From: Hyphomicrobiaceae bacterium
GTDB taxonomy: Bacteria; Pseudomonadota; Alphaproteobacteria; Rhizobiales; Hyphomicrobiaceae
Length of the DNA stretch: 64,000 nucleotides
Reading direction: 5' to 3'
Assembly: GCA_022842785.1 (NCBI GenBank)
Contig: JALHOW010000001.1
Span: 310,001 to 374,000, forward strand
Shown here: positions 16,223 to 24,041 of the stretch, one piece after another
Numbering within the stretch: position 1 is the first letter of the stretch
Layout: the number at the start of each line of letters is the position of its first letter
Notes under the pieces: generated by a model
Database searches by the model: none
The model's input: only the letters and a program-made list of their open reading frames with translations
What the model was told of the DNA's origin: nothing
Program-made: the position numbers and the translations under genes

Positions 16223-17130
16223 CAGCGGCTGTGACAACCAACTCGGCCTCTGCTGCCGGCCCCAGATACGGCAGCATGAGCAACGATCGAAAGTGGGCGC
16301 TCAGGTGGTCCTACTTCTTCCTGATCCTGTTCGCGATCTTCTTCCTCACGCCGCCGATCTACATGCTGATCACATCGTTGAAGACGAGTCAGGAGATCTC
16401 GGCGATCACCAATCCGTGGTGGGTCTACAATCCGACGCTGGATAACTATCGCGAGCTGCTCTCGTCCAATCAGTACCAGAGGTTCTTCCTCAATTCGTCG
16501 ATCGTGACGATATGCGTCGTTACGATTACGATGCTGATCAGCGTCCCCGCCGCGTTTGCGCTCTCGCGCATGAAGTTCTGGGGGTCGACCATCCTCGGCA
16601 TGGGCGTGTTCCTGACGTACCTCATTCCCGAGACGCTGCTGTTCATCCCGCTCTTCAAGATGATGGCGGTGTTCAACGAGATCACGGGCATAACGCTCAT
16701 CAACAGATGGTGGGTCCTGCTGATCCTTTATCCGACACTGACCGTGCCGTTCACGACATGGATCATGATCGGGTACTTCGCTTCGATCCCGAAGGAACTC
16801 GACGAGGCGGCGCTCATTGATGGTGCCAACTGGTGGCAGACCTTGACCAAGATCTTCATTCCGGTCGCGCTGCCGGGCTTGATCGCGGCGATGATCTTCG
16901 CCTTCACCGTGAGCTGGGCGCAGTTCCTCTATCCGCTCGCCTTTACGACATCGGAGAGCCAGCTCGTTCTGCCGGTGGGCATCATCACAACGCTCATCAA
17001 GGGCGACGTGTTCAACTGGGGACAGATCATGACGGGTGCGCTGCTCGGTGCCGCGCCGCCGCTCATCATCTACGCATTCCTCATGGACTATTACATTGCT
17101 GGCCTCACGGCCGGTGCGACAAAGGGTTGA
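16219..17130 (+). CDS. carbohydrate ABC transporter permease, MalG/UgpE type
   Basis: A 303-residue second permease starting at the ATG overlapping the previous stop by 4 nt; the frame is open far upstream, but only this start gives the normal N-terminus (MTAAVTTNSASAAGPRYGS). Hydrophobic segments begin WSYFFLILFAIFFLTPPIYML. The EAA loop is LDEAALIDGANWWQTLTKIFIP near residues 193-214. The DGANWWQT core is identical to that of its partner permease. It ends 12 nt before the ATPase gene, in one operon. Confidence 0.92.
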   Translation: MTAAVTTNSASAAGPRYGSMSNDRKWALRWSYFFLILFAIFFLTPPIYMLITSLKTSQEISAITNPWWVYNPTLDNYRELLSSNQYQRFFLNSSIVTICVVTITMLISVPAAFALSRMKFWGSTILGMGVFLTYLIPETLLFIPLFKMMAVFNEITGITLINRWWVLLILYPTLTVPFTTWIMIGYFASIPKELDEAALIDGANWWQTLTKIFIPVALPGLIAAMIFAFTVSWAQFLYPLAFTTSESQLVLPVGIITTLIKGDVFNWGQIMTGALLGAAPPLIIYAFLMDYYIAGLTAGATKG

Positions 17131-17142
17131 GGGCGAGAACCG

Positions 17143-18243
17143 ATGGCTGAAGTACACATCAGAAAGATCGTCAAGAAGTACGACGACGTGCTTGCCGTAC
17201 GCGGTATCGACCTCGACATCCGTGATCACGAGTTTGTGGTGCTGGTCGGACCCTCGGGTTGCGGCAAGACTACGACGCTGCGCATGATCGCCGGCCTCGA
17301 GGACATCACGGACGGCGAGATCGCGATTGGCGGTGACGTCGTCAATGACGTGCCGCCCAAGGATCGCGACATCGCGATGGTGTTCCAGAACTATGCGCTC
17401 TATCCGCATATGACGGTACACGAGAACATGTCGTTCGGCCTTCGCCTGAAGAAGTTCCCGAAGGACGAGATCAACCGTCGCGTCGACGAGGCCGCACGCA
17501 TTCTCGACATTACGGAACTCCTCGACCGCAAGCCGAAGCAGCTCTCGGGCGGCCAGCGCCAGCGTGTCGCCATGGGGCGTGCGATCGTGCGCAATCCCAA
17601 GGTGTTCCTGTTCGACGAGCCGCTCTCGAACCTCGATGCCAAGCTGCGCGTGCAGATGCGCATCGAGATCAAGAAGGTGCACCAGAAGGTGCGGACGACG
17701 ACTGTCTACGTGACGCACGATCAGGTCGAGGCCATGACGCTTGCCGATCGCGTCGTCGTCATGAACCACGGTGTGATCGAGCAGGTCGGTACGCCGACGG
17801 AGCTCTATCACCATCCGCGCACGCGGTTCGTCGCCGGCTTCATCGGGTCGCCTGCGATGAACTTCATAGCGTGCAACCTGCAGGATGAGGGTGGCCAACT
17901 CAAACTTCGGGTCAATGACACGCTTACTTTGCCCGTACCGGCCGCGCGCGCGAGCAAGTATGCGCAGCACAAGGGTAACGGCAGTGTCCTGCTCGGCATT
18001 CGTCCCGAGCATCTGACCGAGGCGCGCGCGCAACTCGAGCCGGGTGTCGTCGCTTTCGACGCAAACCTCGACGTGACCGAGCCCATGGGCATGGAAACGC
18101 TCGTCTACTTCCCGATCAATGGCGAGACGATCTGCGGGCGCGTCAATCCCGCGGCAGGGGCAAAGGATGGTGCGCCACTCAAGATGGCGGCGGACCTCAA
18201 TCAGATGCACCTCATCGATGCGAAGAGTGGCCTCGTACTCTGA
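17143..18243 (+). CDS. ABC transporter ATP-binding protein, UgpC/MalK type
   Basis: A 366-residue ATPase with Walker A GPSGCGKTT near residue 38, Q-loop region VFQNYALYPHM, signature LSGGQRQRVAMGRAI near residue 134 and Walker B VFLFDEPLSNLD near residue 154. A switch histidine lies in VYVTHDQVEAM. The C-terminal third is the TOBE/OB-fold regulatory domain (VLLGIRPEHLTEA near 284) typical of CUT1 ATPases. It is the last gene of the importer operon and converges with eutC 53 nt away. One ATPase serves both permeases and probably both binding proteins. Confidence 0.94.
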   Translation: MAEVHIRKIVKKYDDVLAVRGIDLDIRDHEFVVLVGPSGCGKTTTLRMIAGLEDITDGEIAIGGDVVNDVPPKDRDIAMVFQNYALYPHMTVHENMSFGLRLKKFPKDEINRRVDEAARILDITELLDRKPKQLSGGQRQRVAMGRAIVRNPKVFLFDEPLSNLDAKLRVQMRIEIKKVHQKVRTTTVYVTHDQVEAMTLADRVVVMNHGVIEQVGTPTELYHHPRTRFVAGFIGSPAMNFIACNLQDEGGQLKLRVNDTLTLPVPAARASKYAQHKGNGSVLLGIRPEHLTEARAQLEPGVVAFDANLDVTEPMGMETLVYFPINGETICGRVNPAAGAKDGAPLKMAADLNQMHLIDAKSGLVL

Positions 18244-18279
18244 GCCGGCCGCATTGCGCGCGGATGTTGATTGCGGTTA

Positions 18280-18302
18280 GGCTGAGCTTCGAGAACTCAG
18301 CC
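18280..18302. terminator. hairpin between convergent genes
   Basis: GGCTGAG and CTCAGCC form a perfect 7-bp stem between the ends of the ABC ATPase gene and eutC, overlapping the eutC stop codon. No T-tract follows on either strand, so the terminator assignment is tentative. Confidence 0.35.
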
Positions 18303-19088
18303 CGACCCAGGCGGCAAGGCCGGCTGCTCGGAGGCCCGCCCGTCAGTAAGGAATGAGCCGCTCTCATCCTTGAGCATCACGCCGGTGAGCCGCCGTGAGA
18401 AGGCCGCGCGCATGAGCCACGCAGCCTTGAAGGCCGCCTCGTCAGCACTCATGCCCGCTCCGTGGATGTTCGAGAGGCAGTTGCGCTCCCCGTCAGTCCG
18501 GCCGGGTTCGGGTGCGAAGGTCAGGTAAAGACCAAGGCTGTCGGGCGAGGAGAGGCCCGGCCGTTCGCCAATCATCACGAGCGCAAGCCGGGCACCGAGC
18601 AAGGCGCCAATCTCATCGCCGATCGCGACGCGCCCCTGCGTGACCACGGCCACCGGCCCCAAAGACCAGGCGTTACTTTGAATGTGGGGGAGCAGCGCCG
18701 CTGTGACGCCGACCGCGTGCGCGTGGGCCGCGCGCGCGGAAAGACCGTCGGCAATCACCAGCGCGATATCGACGCCGCCGTTTGTTCGCTGTGCAGCAAC
18801 CGCATCGCGGCCAGCTGCGTCGAGGCGGCGGCCGAGATCGGGGCGCAACAGATACGAATGGCGGGAAACGGCGCGGCTCGAAACGCTCACATGTGCGAGG
18901 CCGATATCGTCGAGGCCGGCGGAGATCTCCGTGGGATCGAGCGGCGCGTGCACAGCATCGCGCGCCTGTGCGTGCGCGAGCGCAAATTTCATGGCCTCCT
19001 TGGTTGGCAACCCGGAGCCGCTGCGGCCGAGCGCGATGCGCGCAGGTGTGAGTTCCGTCAGGCGCTGCCAGGCGTCATCGGGGATCAT
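18297..19088 (-). CDS. eutC: ethanolamine ammonia-lyase small subunit
   Basis: The small subunit of the adenosylcobalamin-dependent enzyme that splits ethanolamine to acetaldehyde and ammonia. The 263-residue product starts MIPDDAWQRLTELTPARIAL. It has the conserved GRSGSGLPTKEAMKFALAHAQARDAVH segment near residue 22, in which LPT-x-x-x-L/F-F/A-LAHA-x-ARDAV is the family hallmark. Later features are VIADGLSARA, ERPGLSSPDSLGLYLTF and NCLSNI. The ATG overlaps the eutB stop (ATGA at 19085-19088), which fixes this start over a longer open frame. No microcompartment, reactivase (eutA) or cobalamin adenosyltransferase gene is nearby. Confidence 0.93.
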   Translation of the reverse strand: MIPDDAWQRLTELTPARIALGRSGSGLPTKEAMKFALAHAQARDAVHAPLDPTEISAGLDDIGLAHVSVSSRAVSRHSYLLRPDLGRRLDAAGRDAVAAQRTNGGVDIALVIADGLSARAAHAHAVGVTAALLPHIQSNAWSLGPVAVVTQGRVAIGDEIGALLGARLALVMIGERPGLSSPDSLGLYLTFAPEPGRTDGERNCLSNIHGAGMSADEAAFKAAWLMRAAFSRRLTGVMLKDESGSFLTDGRASEQPALPPGSG

Positions 19089-20473
19089 CGCGCGATCTCC
19101 GCCAGCGGGCCGAGCAGCTGCAGCGCCTGCCCTGGTGCGATCAGGCGACCTCCTGCCCCCGTGATGCCCTGCGCGGCGAGCCACGCTTCGAACTCTGGCG
19201 CACGTTTGAGGCCGAGCACATCGCGGATGTAGAGCTGGTCGTGGAAGGACGTCGATTGATAGTTGAGCATCACGTCGTCGGCGCCGGGGATGCCCATGAT
19301 GTAATTCACGCCCGCGGCGCCGAGCAGCGTCAGCAGCGTATCCATGTCGTCCTGATCGGCTTCGGCATGGTTCGTGTAGCAGATGTCACAGCCGAGCGGC
19401 ACGCCCATGAGCTTGCCGCAGAAATGATCTTCGAGTCCGGCGCGGATGATCTGCTTGCCGTCGTAAAGGTACTCCGGTCCGATGAAGCCGACGACCGTGT
19501 TGACGAGCAGCGGGTCGAAAGCGCGGCACACTGCGTAGGCGCGTGCTTCGAGTGTTTGTTGATCCACATCATGATGCGCGTTGGCGGAGAGCGCCGAGCC
19601 CTGGCCCGTCTCGAAGTACATGACATTGTTGCCGACCGTGCCACGCTTCAGCGAGCGGCCGGCATCGAAGCCTTCCTTCAGTATGGAGAGATCGACACCA
19701 AAGGACTTGTTCGCGGCTTCGGTGCCCGCGACGGACTGAAAGACGAGATCGATGGGAACGCCGCGATTGATGAGCTCGACCGAGGTCGTCACATGCGTGA
19801 GCACGCAGCCCTGTGTTGGGATTGCGAGGCGCGCGATCAGCTCATCCAGCATTTTCAGCAGGTCCGCGAGCACCTGCATGTTGTCGGACACGGGATTGAT
19901 GCCGATCACGGCATCGCCGCAGCCATAGGCAAGACCATCGGCGATGGAAGCGGCTATGCCGCGCATATCGTCGGTCGGATGATTGGGCTGCAGCCTGACG
20001 GCCATGGTTCCAGGCAGGCCGATGGTATTGCGAAAGCGCGTCACTACGCGGGCGCGTCGCGCGATGGCGATGAGGTCCTGATTGCGCATGAGCTTGCAGA
20101 CGCCGGCCGCCATCTCGGGCGTCACGCCGGGCGCGATGGCGCCGAGGCGCTCCGTCGTTGCCTCATCGGAGAGAAGCCAGTCCCGGAAGCCGCCGACGGT
20201 GAGGCTCGCGATCGGCGCGAACGCGGCTGCGTCATGCGTATCCATGATGAGGCGTGTGACCTCGTCGTCCTCGTAGGGCACGACCATCTCATTGAGGAAA
20301 GTGGTCAGCGGAACGTCGGCGAGCGCCATGCGGGCGGCCACGGCTTCCTCGGCGGTTTCCGCCGCAAGTCCGGCGAGTTGATCACCGGACCGGATGGGCG
20401 TCGCCTTCGCCAGCAGCGTCCTCAAATCCTCGAATACATAGGCGCGCGTGCCGATGGCGTGGCGATAGCTCAT
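19085..20473 (-). CDS. eutB: ethanolamine ammonia-lyase large subunit
   Basis: The 462-residue catalytic TIM-barrel subunit of ethanolamine ammonia-lyase. It begins MSYRHAIGTRAYVFEDLRTL and contains GLPGTMAVRLQPNHPTDD near residue 153, DAVIGINPVSDN near 192 and the substrate/B12 region FETGQGSALSANAHHDVDQQ near 288. PLGCDICYTNHAEADQDDMD is near residue 353. The length matches the family. It is translationally coupled to eutC. Ethanolamine use as a nitrogen or carbon source is the expected role. The upstream LacI gene runs in the same direction, leaving 208 nt for a promoter. Confidence 0.95.
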   Translation of the reverse strand: MSYRHAIGTRAYVFEDLRTLLAKATPIRSGDQLAGLAAETAEEAVAARMALADVPLTTFLNEMVVPYEDDEVTRLIMDTHDAAAFAPIASLTVGGFRDWLLSDEATTERLGAIAPGVTPEMAAGVCKLMRNQDLIAIARRARVVTRFRNTIGLPGTMAVRLQPNHPTDDMRGIAASIADGLAYGCGDAVIGINPVSDNMQVLADLLKMLDELIARLAIPTQGCVLTHVTTSVELINRGVPIDLVFQSVAGTEAANKSFGVDLSILKEGFDAGRSLKRGTVGNNVMYFETGQGSALSANAHHDVDQQTLEARAYAVCRAFDPLLVNTVVGFIGPEYLYDGKQIIRAGLEDHFCGKLMGVPLGCDICYTNHAEADQDDMDTLLTLLGAAGVNYIMGIPGADDVMLNYQSTSFHDQLYIRDVLGLKRAPEFEAWLAAQGITGAGGRLIAPGQALQLLGPLAEIAR

Positions 20474-20681
20474 GGCCTGTTACTCTTGCCGATGGGGCGG
20501 CGCTCAGCGCGGCGCATCAATACTGTTCCACGATTGGCACCTGCCTGGCCAGCTGTCGGGTGCCCGCACCCATGGACGAGCCCTAATGTGTGATGGTTGG
20601 GCGCGTCAATCCCGCGGCCTGCACAAGGATCGTGCCTGCGTGCGCAAAGATCGAGCCGGCCTCTGATAGAGGATGCGCCGC

Positions 20682-21707
20682 TCAGGTGCTGCCGCGCTCG
20701 ATGATCTGAAATGCGAGGTCCAATCTGGCTGGCGTCGGCGCGGGCATCGACAGACGATCGAGAACGACCTCGGCGCTGCGCTGGCCGATGTCGTAGCGCG
20801 GAATACGCACGGTCGTGACCGGGGGATTGGCGTAGCTTAGCAGATCGACGTCATCGAAGCTGGCGATGGCGATGCGGCCTGGCACGGCCAAGTTGCGGCG
20901 CTGGCATTCGAGGATCGCGCCGACCGCCAGGACATCACCGGCAAAGAAGACTGCATCAATGTCGGGATTGGCTGCGTGCAGCCGGCCGATGGCCTCGGCG
21001 CCCGAGCCGACACCGCCGGGCATTTCCAGGATCAGGCTTGGTGCGGCATCGAGCCCGGATTCGGCGAGTCCGGCCAGATAGCCGCGCCGACGCTCGACCG
21101 AGCGCGCATTGTCCGCCAGCGGCAGCGTCACAAAGCCGATCTGACGATAGCCGCGCCGCGCCAGCAGCAGCGTCATGGCGCGCGCTGCCTCGAAATTGGA
21201 GTAGCTCACGGTCGCATCGATGGGTTCAGGTGTGAGGTCGCCGATTTCGACCACCGGCACGCGAATCTGCGCAATGAGGCGGCGCGCACCCTCGGTGTGC
21301 CAGGTGTTGTGGAGGATGAGTCCGCAAACCCGCTGATGAAGAAAGGCGCGAATGGCCTCTTCCTCGCCTGCGAGGCTGTAGCCGCTATCGGCAATCATCA
21401 AATGATGGCCGGTCCTATGCAGCACGTCGGATATGCCTTGGATGGTGTCCGCGAACAGGGAGTTACGCAGGCTCGGCAGAATAAGGCCGACAACATTCGA
21501 GCGGCTCGAAGAGAGGCTCGCGGCAATGCCGTTCGGCAGATAGCCGACGCGGTCCACGGCTTCGGCTACGCGCTGGCGCAGGCTCTCCGAGACCTTCTCC
21601 GGCTGGCGCAGCGCGCGTGACACCGTCATCGCGGAGACGCCGGCGTGTCGCGCAACGTCCTGGATGCTTACGCGCGCGCCGCCGAGCGGCACCTCCTGCC
21701 TGTCCAT
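20682..21707 (-). CDS. LacI family transcriptional regulator (GntR-like)
   Basis: A 341-residue repressor. The N-terminal helix-turn-helix is VSIQDVARHAGVSAMTVSRALRQPEKVSE, followed by the hinge GYLPNGIAASLSSSRS. The remaining part is a periplasmic-binding-protein-like effector domain (VVGLILPSLRNSLFADTIQG to IAIASFDDVDLL). A longer open frame reaches 21836, but MDRQEVPLGG at 21707 is the family-like start. The gene is divergent from a branched-chain-type importer, and a LacI-type dyad lies at 21755-21770 between them. Autoregulation and control of the importer are likely inferences. Confidence 0.9.
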   Translation of the reverse strand: MDRQEVPLGGARVSIQDVARHAGVSAMTVSRALRQPEKVSESLRQRVAEAVDRVGYLPNGIAASLSSSRSNVVGLILPSLRNSLFADTIQGISDVLHRTGHHLMIADSGYSLAGEEEAIRAFLHQRVCGLILHNTWHTEGARRLIAQIRVPVVEIGDLTPEPIDATVSYSNFEAARAMTLLLARRGYRQIGFVTLPLADNARSVERRRGYLAGLAESGLDAAPSLILEMPGGVGSGAEAIGRLHAANPDIDAVFFAGDVLAVGAILECQRRNLAVPGRIAIASFDDVDLLSYANPPVTTVRIPRYDIGQRSAEVVLDRLSMPAPTPARLDLAFQIIERGST

Positions 21708-21754
21708 GTCCACCCTGCCTTGAAGAGCACGCCGGTTTACGAGTGATTTTACGC

Positions 21755-21770
21755 ATGTTATCGGTATCAT
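21755..21770. promoter_or_regulatory. candidate LacI-family operator
   Basis: ATGTTATCGGTATCAT is a 16-bp near-palindrome (6 of 8 positions symmetric) with the central CG step expected for LacI-family sites, closely resembling the gluconate-repressor consensus. It lies between the start of the LacI gene and the binding-protein gene starting at 21803, so it can control both directions. Confidence 0.65.
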
Positions 21771-21802
21771 CAAAGAAATCAAAAATTGATGGGAGGAAGT
21801 CC

Positions 21803-23026
21803 ATGGGAGTGGTTCGAATACTGCCTGTGCTGGCAATGGCTTCGGCTGTGCTCATCGCGCCGACGCCGTCCGTTGCTCAATCCGAGGTCAAAGTCGGCCT
21901 GATTGCTCCGATGTCGGGGCCATGGGCGCGTCAGGGCGACCTGATGGTCAAGGGTGCCAATCTCGCCATCGACGACATCAACAAGGCAGGCGGCATCAAG
22001 TCGCTCGGCGGCGCCAAGCTCAAGCTCATGGTCTTCGATGCGGGCGACAGTGTCGAGAAGGCGAAGAACGCCGCGCAGCGCATGGTCGCCCAGGAGCCAG
22101 ATCTCATCGGCGCGACCGGCGCGTGGCTGTCGAGCTTCACGCTCGGCGTGACCGAGGTGACCGAGCGGGTAGAGCTGCCGGTCCTCACGCTCTCCTATTC
22201 CGACCAGATCACGGCGCGCGGATTCAAGTTCGTCTTCCAGACCTCGCCGACGGGCGGTGCGCAGTCGGTGAGCACGCTTCCGGCGCTCGTGAGGATGGCG
22301 GAAGCTGCGACCGGCAAGAAGCCTGCATCGGTTGCCATCATCTCCGACAACACCGCCGCGCCCATGAGCTTCGCCAAGCCCATGCGCGAAGGCGGGATCG
22401 AGAAACTCGGCATGAAGCTGCCGGTGGACGAGATTTTTACGCCGCCGCTATCGGATTGCACGCCGCTCATTCAGAAGGTGCGCTCGTCGCGGCCGGACTT
22501 CCTGCTTCTGCTGCCGACGGCGATCTCGGACGACAAGCTCTGTCTCGAGAAAATGCATGAGTTCGGCCTCGGTCGCGGCCGCGTACCGGTCATTTCCAAC
22601 GGTGCGCACATCGGCGCTCCCGACCTCCTGAAGAACCTCGGCAAGGATCTGCTCGAAGGTGTCATGACCGTGGTCGCCAATTGGGGTGCCAAGGGTCAGG
22701 ATGACATCATCAAGAGCTTTGTCGCTGCGACCGGCGAGCCTTGGATCACGCAGGATTCGATCTCGACATACGGCGACATGATGATCTTCAAGGAGGCGCT
22801 CGAGAAGGCTGGCGTCGCCGATCGGCGCAAGGTCGCGGAGGCGATCCGCGCCATGGATACGACCACCGGCCCGGCCCACTACTTTCCCGGCAACCGCATC
22901 AAGTTCGACGAGAACGGGCGGCGTGTCGGCGCCGACGTAGTGATCGTGCAGTGGCAGAATGGCGTGCCGCTCACGGTCTATCCACCGACATCGGCGGTGG
23001 CCGAACCGATCTGGCCGAAGAAGTAA
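21803..23026 (+). CDS. branched-chain-type ABC transporter solute-binding protein (LivK/AmiC fold)
   Basis: A 407-residue periplasmic binding protein of the Peripla_BP_6 type. A Sec signal peptide (VVRILPVLAMASAVLIAPTPSVAQ) precedes VKVGLIAPMSGPWARQGDLM, the usual start of the mature LivK fold. DDINKAGGIKSLGGAKLKLM near residue 56 is a family hallmark. The frame is open upstream, but ATG 21803 with GGGAGGAAG before it is the good start. It heads a five-cistron-equivalent importer operon. Such proteins bind amino acids, amides, urea or aromatic acids. A LacI regulator rather than an amino-acid sensor suggests that the ligand may not be an amino acid. Confidence 0.9.
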   Translation: MGVVRILPVLAMASAVLIAPTPSVAQSEVKVGLIAPMSGPWARQGDLMVKGANLAIDDINKAGGIKSLGGAKLKLMVFDAGDSVEKAKNAAQRMVAQEPDLIGATGAWLSSFTLGVTEVTERVELPVLTLSYSDQITARGFKFVFQTSPTGGAQSVSTLPALVRMAEAATGKKPASVAIISDNTAAPMSFAKPMREGGIEKLGMKLPVDEIFTPPLSDCTPLIQKVRSSRPDFLLLLPTAISDDKLCLEKMHEFGLGRGRVPVISNGAHIGAPDLLKNLGKDLLEGVMTVVANWGAKGQDDIIKSFVAATGEPWITQDSISTYGDMMIFKEALEKAGVADRRKVAEAIRAMDTTTGPAHYFPGNRIKFDENGRRVGADVVIVQWQNGVPLTVYPPTSAVAEPIWPKK

Positions 23027-23032
23027 TTCACG

Positions 23033-23060
23033 CCGCTCCCCGCCGCGAGTTGGGGAGCGG
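23033..23060 (+). other. intercistronic mRNA hairpin
   Basis: CCGCTCCCC and GGGGAGCGG form a perfect 9-bp stem with a 10-base loop, starting 6 nt after the binding-protein stop and 40 nt before the permease start. There is no T-tract. It mirrors the hairpin at 15121 in the same operon position and probably sets the ratio of binding protein to membrane proteins. Confidence 0.65.
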
Positions 23061-23099
23061 TACCCCTAAACATCCTTCCGTCATCGGGCCCGGGTCATC

Positions 23100-24041
23100 A
23101 TGACCGACTGGCAATGGTTCATCATCGACATTCTTCAGGCCTTTGCCGCCGGCCTCCTGGTGGGCGGCACCTACGGCCTCATGTGTGTTGGGCTCGGCAT
23201 CATCTTCGGCGTCATGCGTGTGGTGAACTTCGCGCATGGCGACTTCATGATGCTCGGCATGTATGCCGCCTACTATCTCGTCACGGGTTTCGGCGTGCTC
23301 GCCTTCCTCGGTCCGTATGTGGCGCCCATTGTCGGAGCTTTGCTGGCGGGGCCGATCGTGTTTGCCATCGGCTGGGTTCTCCATCGCTTTCTCATAGCGA
23401 ACGTCACGGGTGCGCGCGTCGTCTCGGCGGAGGCTGAGGGACACTACGCGCAGATCATCCTGACGCTCGGCATCGCGCTCGTGTTGGCGAACGGCGGGCT
23501 CATTCTGTTTGGCTCGCTGCCGATTTCCGTGCAGACGCCACTCTCGCGTGAGTCTTGGGCGATCGGTGAGGTGCTGCTCAACAAGGCGCGCACGGTGAGC
23601 TTCTTCATTGCCGTGGCTGTTGCCATCCTGCTCTACATGTTCCTGACCCGCACGAGCCTCGGTAAGGCACTGCGCGCCGCAGCCGACAATCCGATCGCGG
23701 CGGCCTATGTCGGTGTCGATGTCGATCGCGCCCATCGCCTCGCGTTCGGGCTTGGTGTCGGCATCACAGCGATTGCCGGCGGACTCATTGCGAGCTCGCA
23801 GTCCTTCCAACCCTATATCGGCTTCGACTTTGTGATCGTCATGTACGCCGGCGTGGTTCTCGGCGGCATGGGCAGCATTCTCGGCGCGTTCTGGGGCGGC
23901 CTCACTATCGGACTCGTCCAGCAGATGTCCACGCTCGTCTTGCCCTATCAGCTCCAGAACACGGCGATATTCGTCGTCTTCCTGCTCATCATCTTCTTTC
24001 GTCCGCAGGGCATGTTCGGACGTGTGTGGGAGCGCACCTGA
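23100..24041 (+). CDS. branched-chain-type ABC transporter permease (LivH)
   Basis: A 313-residue membrane protein with about eight hydrophobic segments. Family motifs are GGTYGLMCVGLGIIFGVMRVVNFAHGDFMML near residues 21-51 and RAAADNPIAAAYVGVDVDRAH near 195. The FVIVMYAGVVLGGMGSILGAFWGG stretch near 241 precedes the last segment. All are standard for LivH-type permeases. The stop overlaps the ATG of the next gene (TGATG at 24039-24043). Confidence 0.92.
   Translation: MTDWQWFIIDILQAFAAGLLVGGTYGLMCVGLGIIFGVMRVVNFAHGDFMMLGMYAAYYLVTGFGVLAFLGPYVAPIVGALLAGPIVFAIGWVLHRFLIANVTGARVVSAEAEGHYAQIILTLGIALVLANGGLILFGSLPISVQTPLSRESWAIGEVLLNKARTVSFFIAVAVAILLYMFLTRTSLGKALRAAADNPIAAAYVGVDVDRAHRLAFGLGVGITAIAGGLIASSQSFQPYIGFDFVIVMYAGVVLGGMGSILGAFWGGLTIGLVQQMSTLVLPYQLQNTAIFVVFLLIIFFRPQGMFGRVWERT

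Noticed and set aside
16066-18210. A 714-codon leftward open frame opposite the permease and ATPase genes
   Set aside because: It is antisense to well-recognised importer genes; long shadow frames are expected in GC-rich DNA and its product is His/Arg/Asp-rich without domains.
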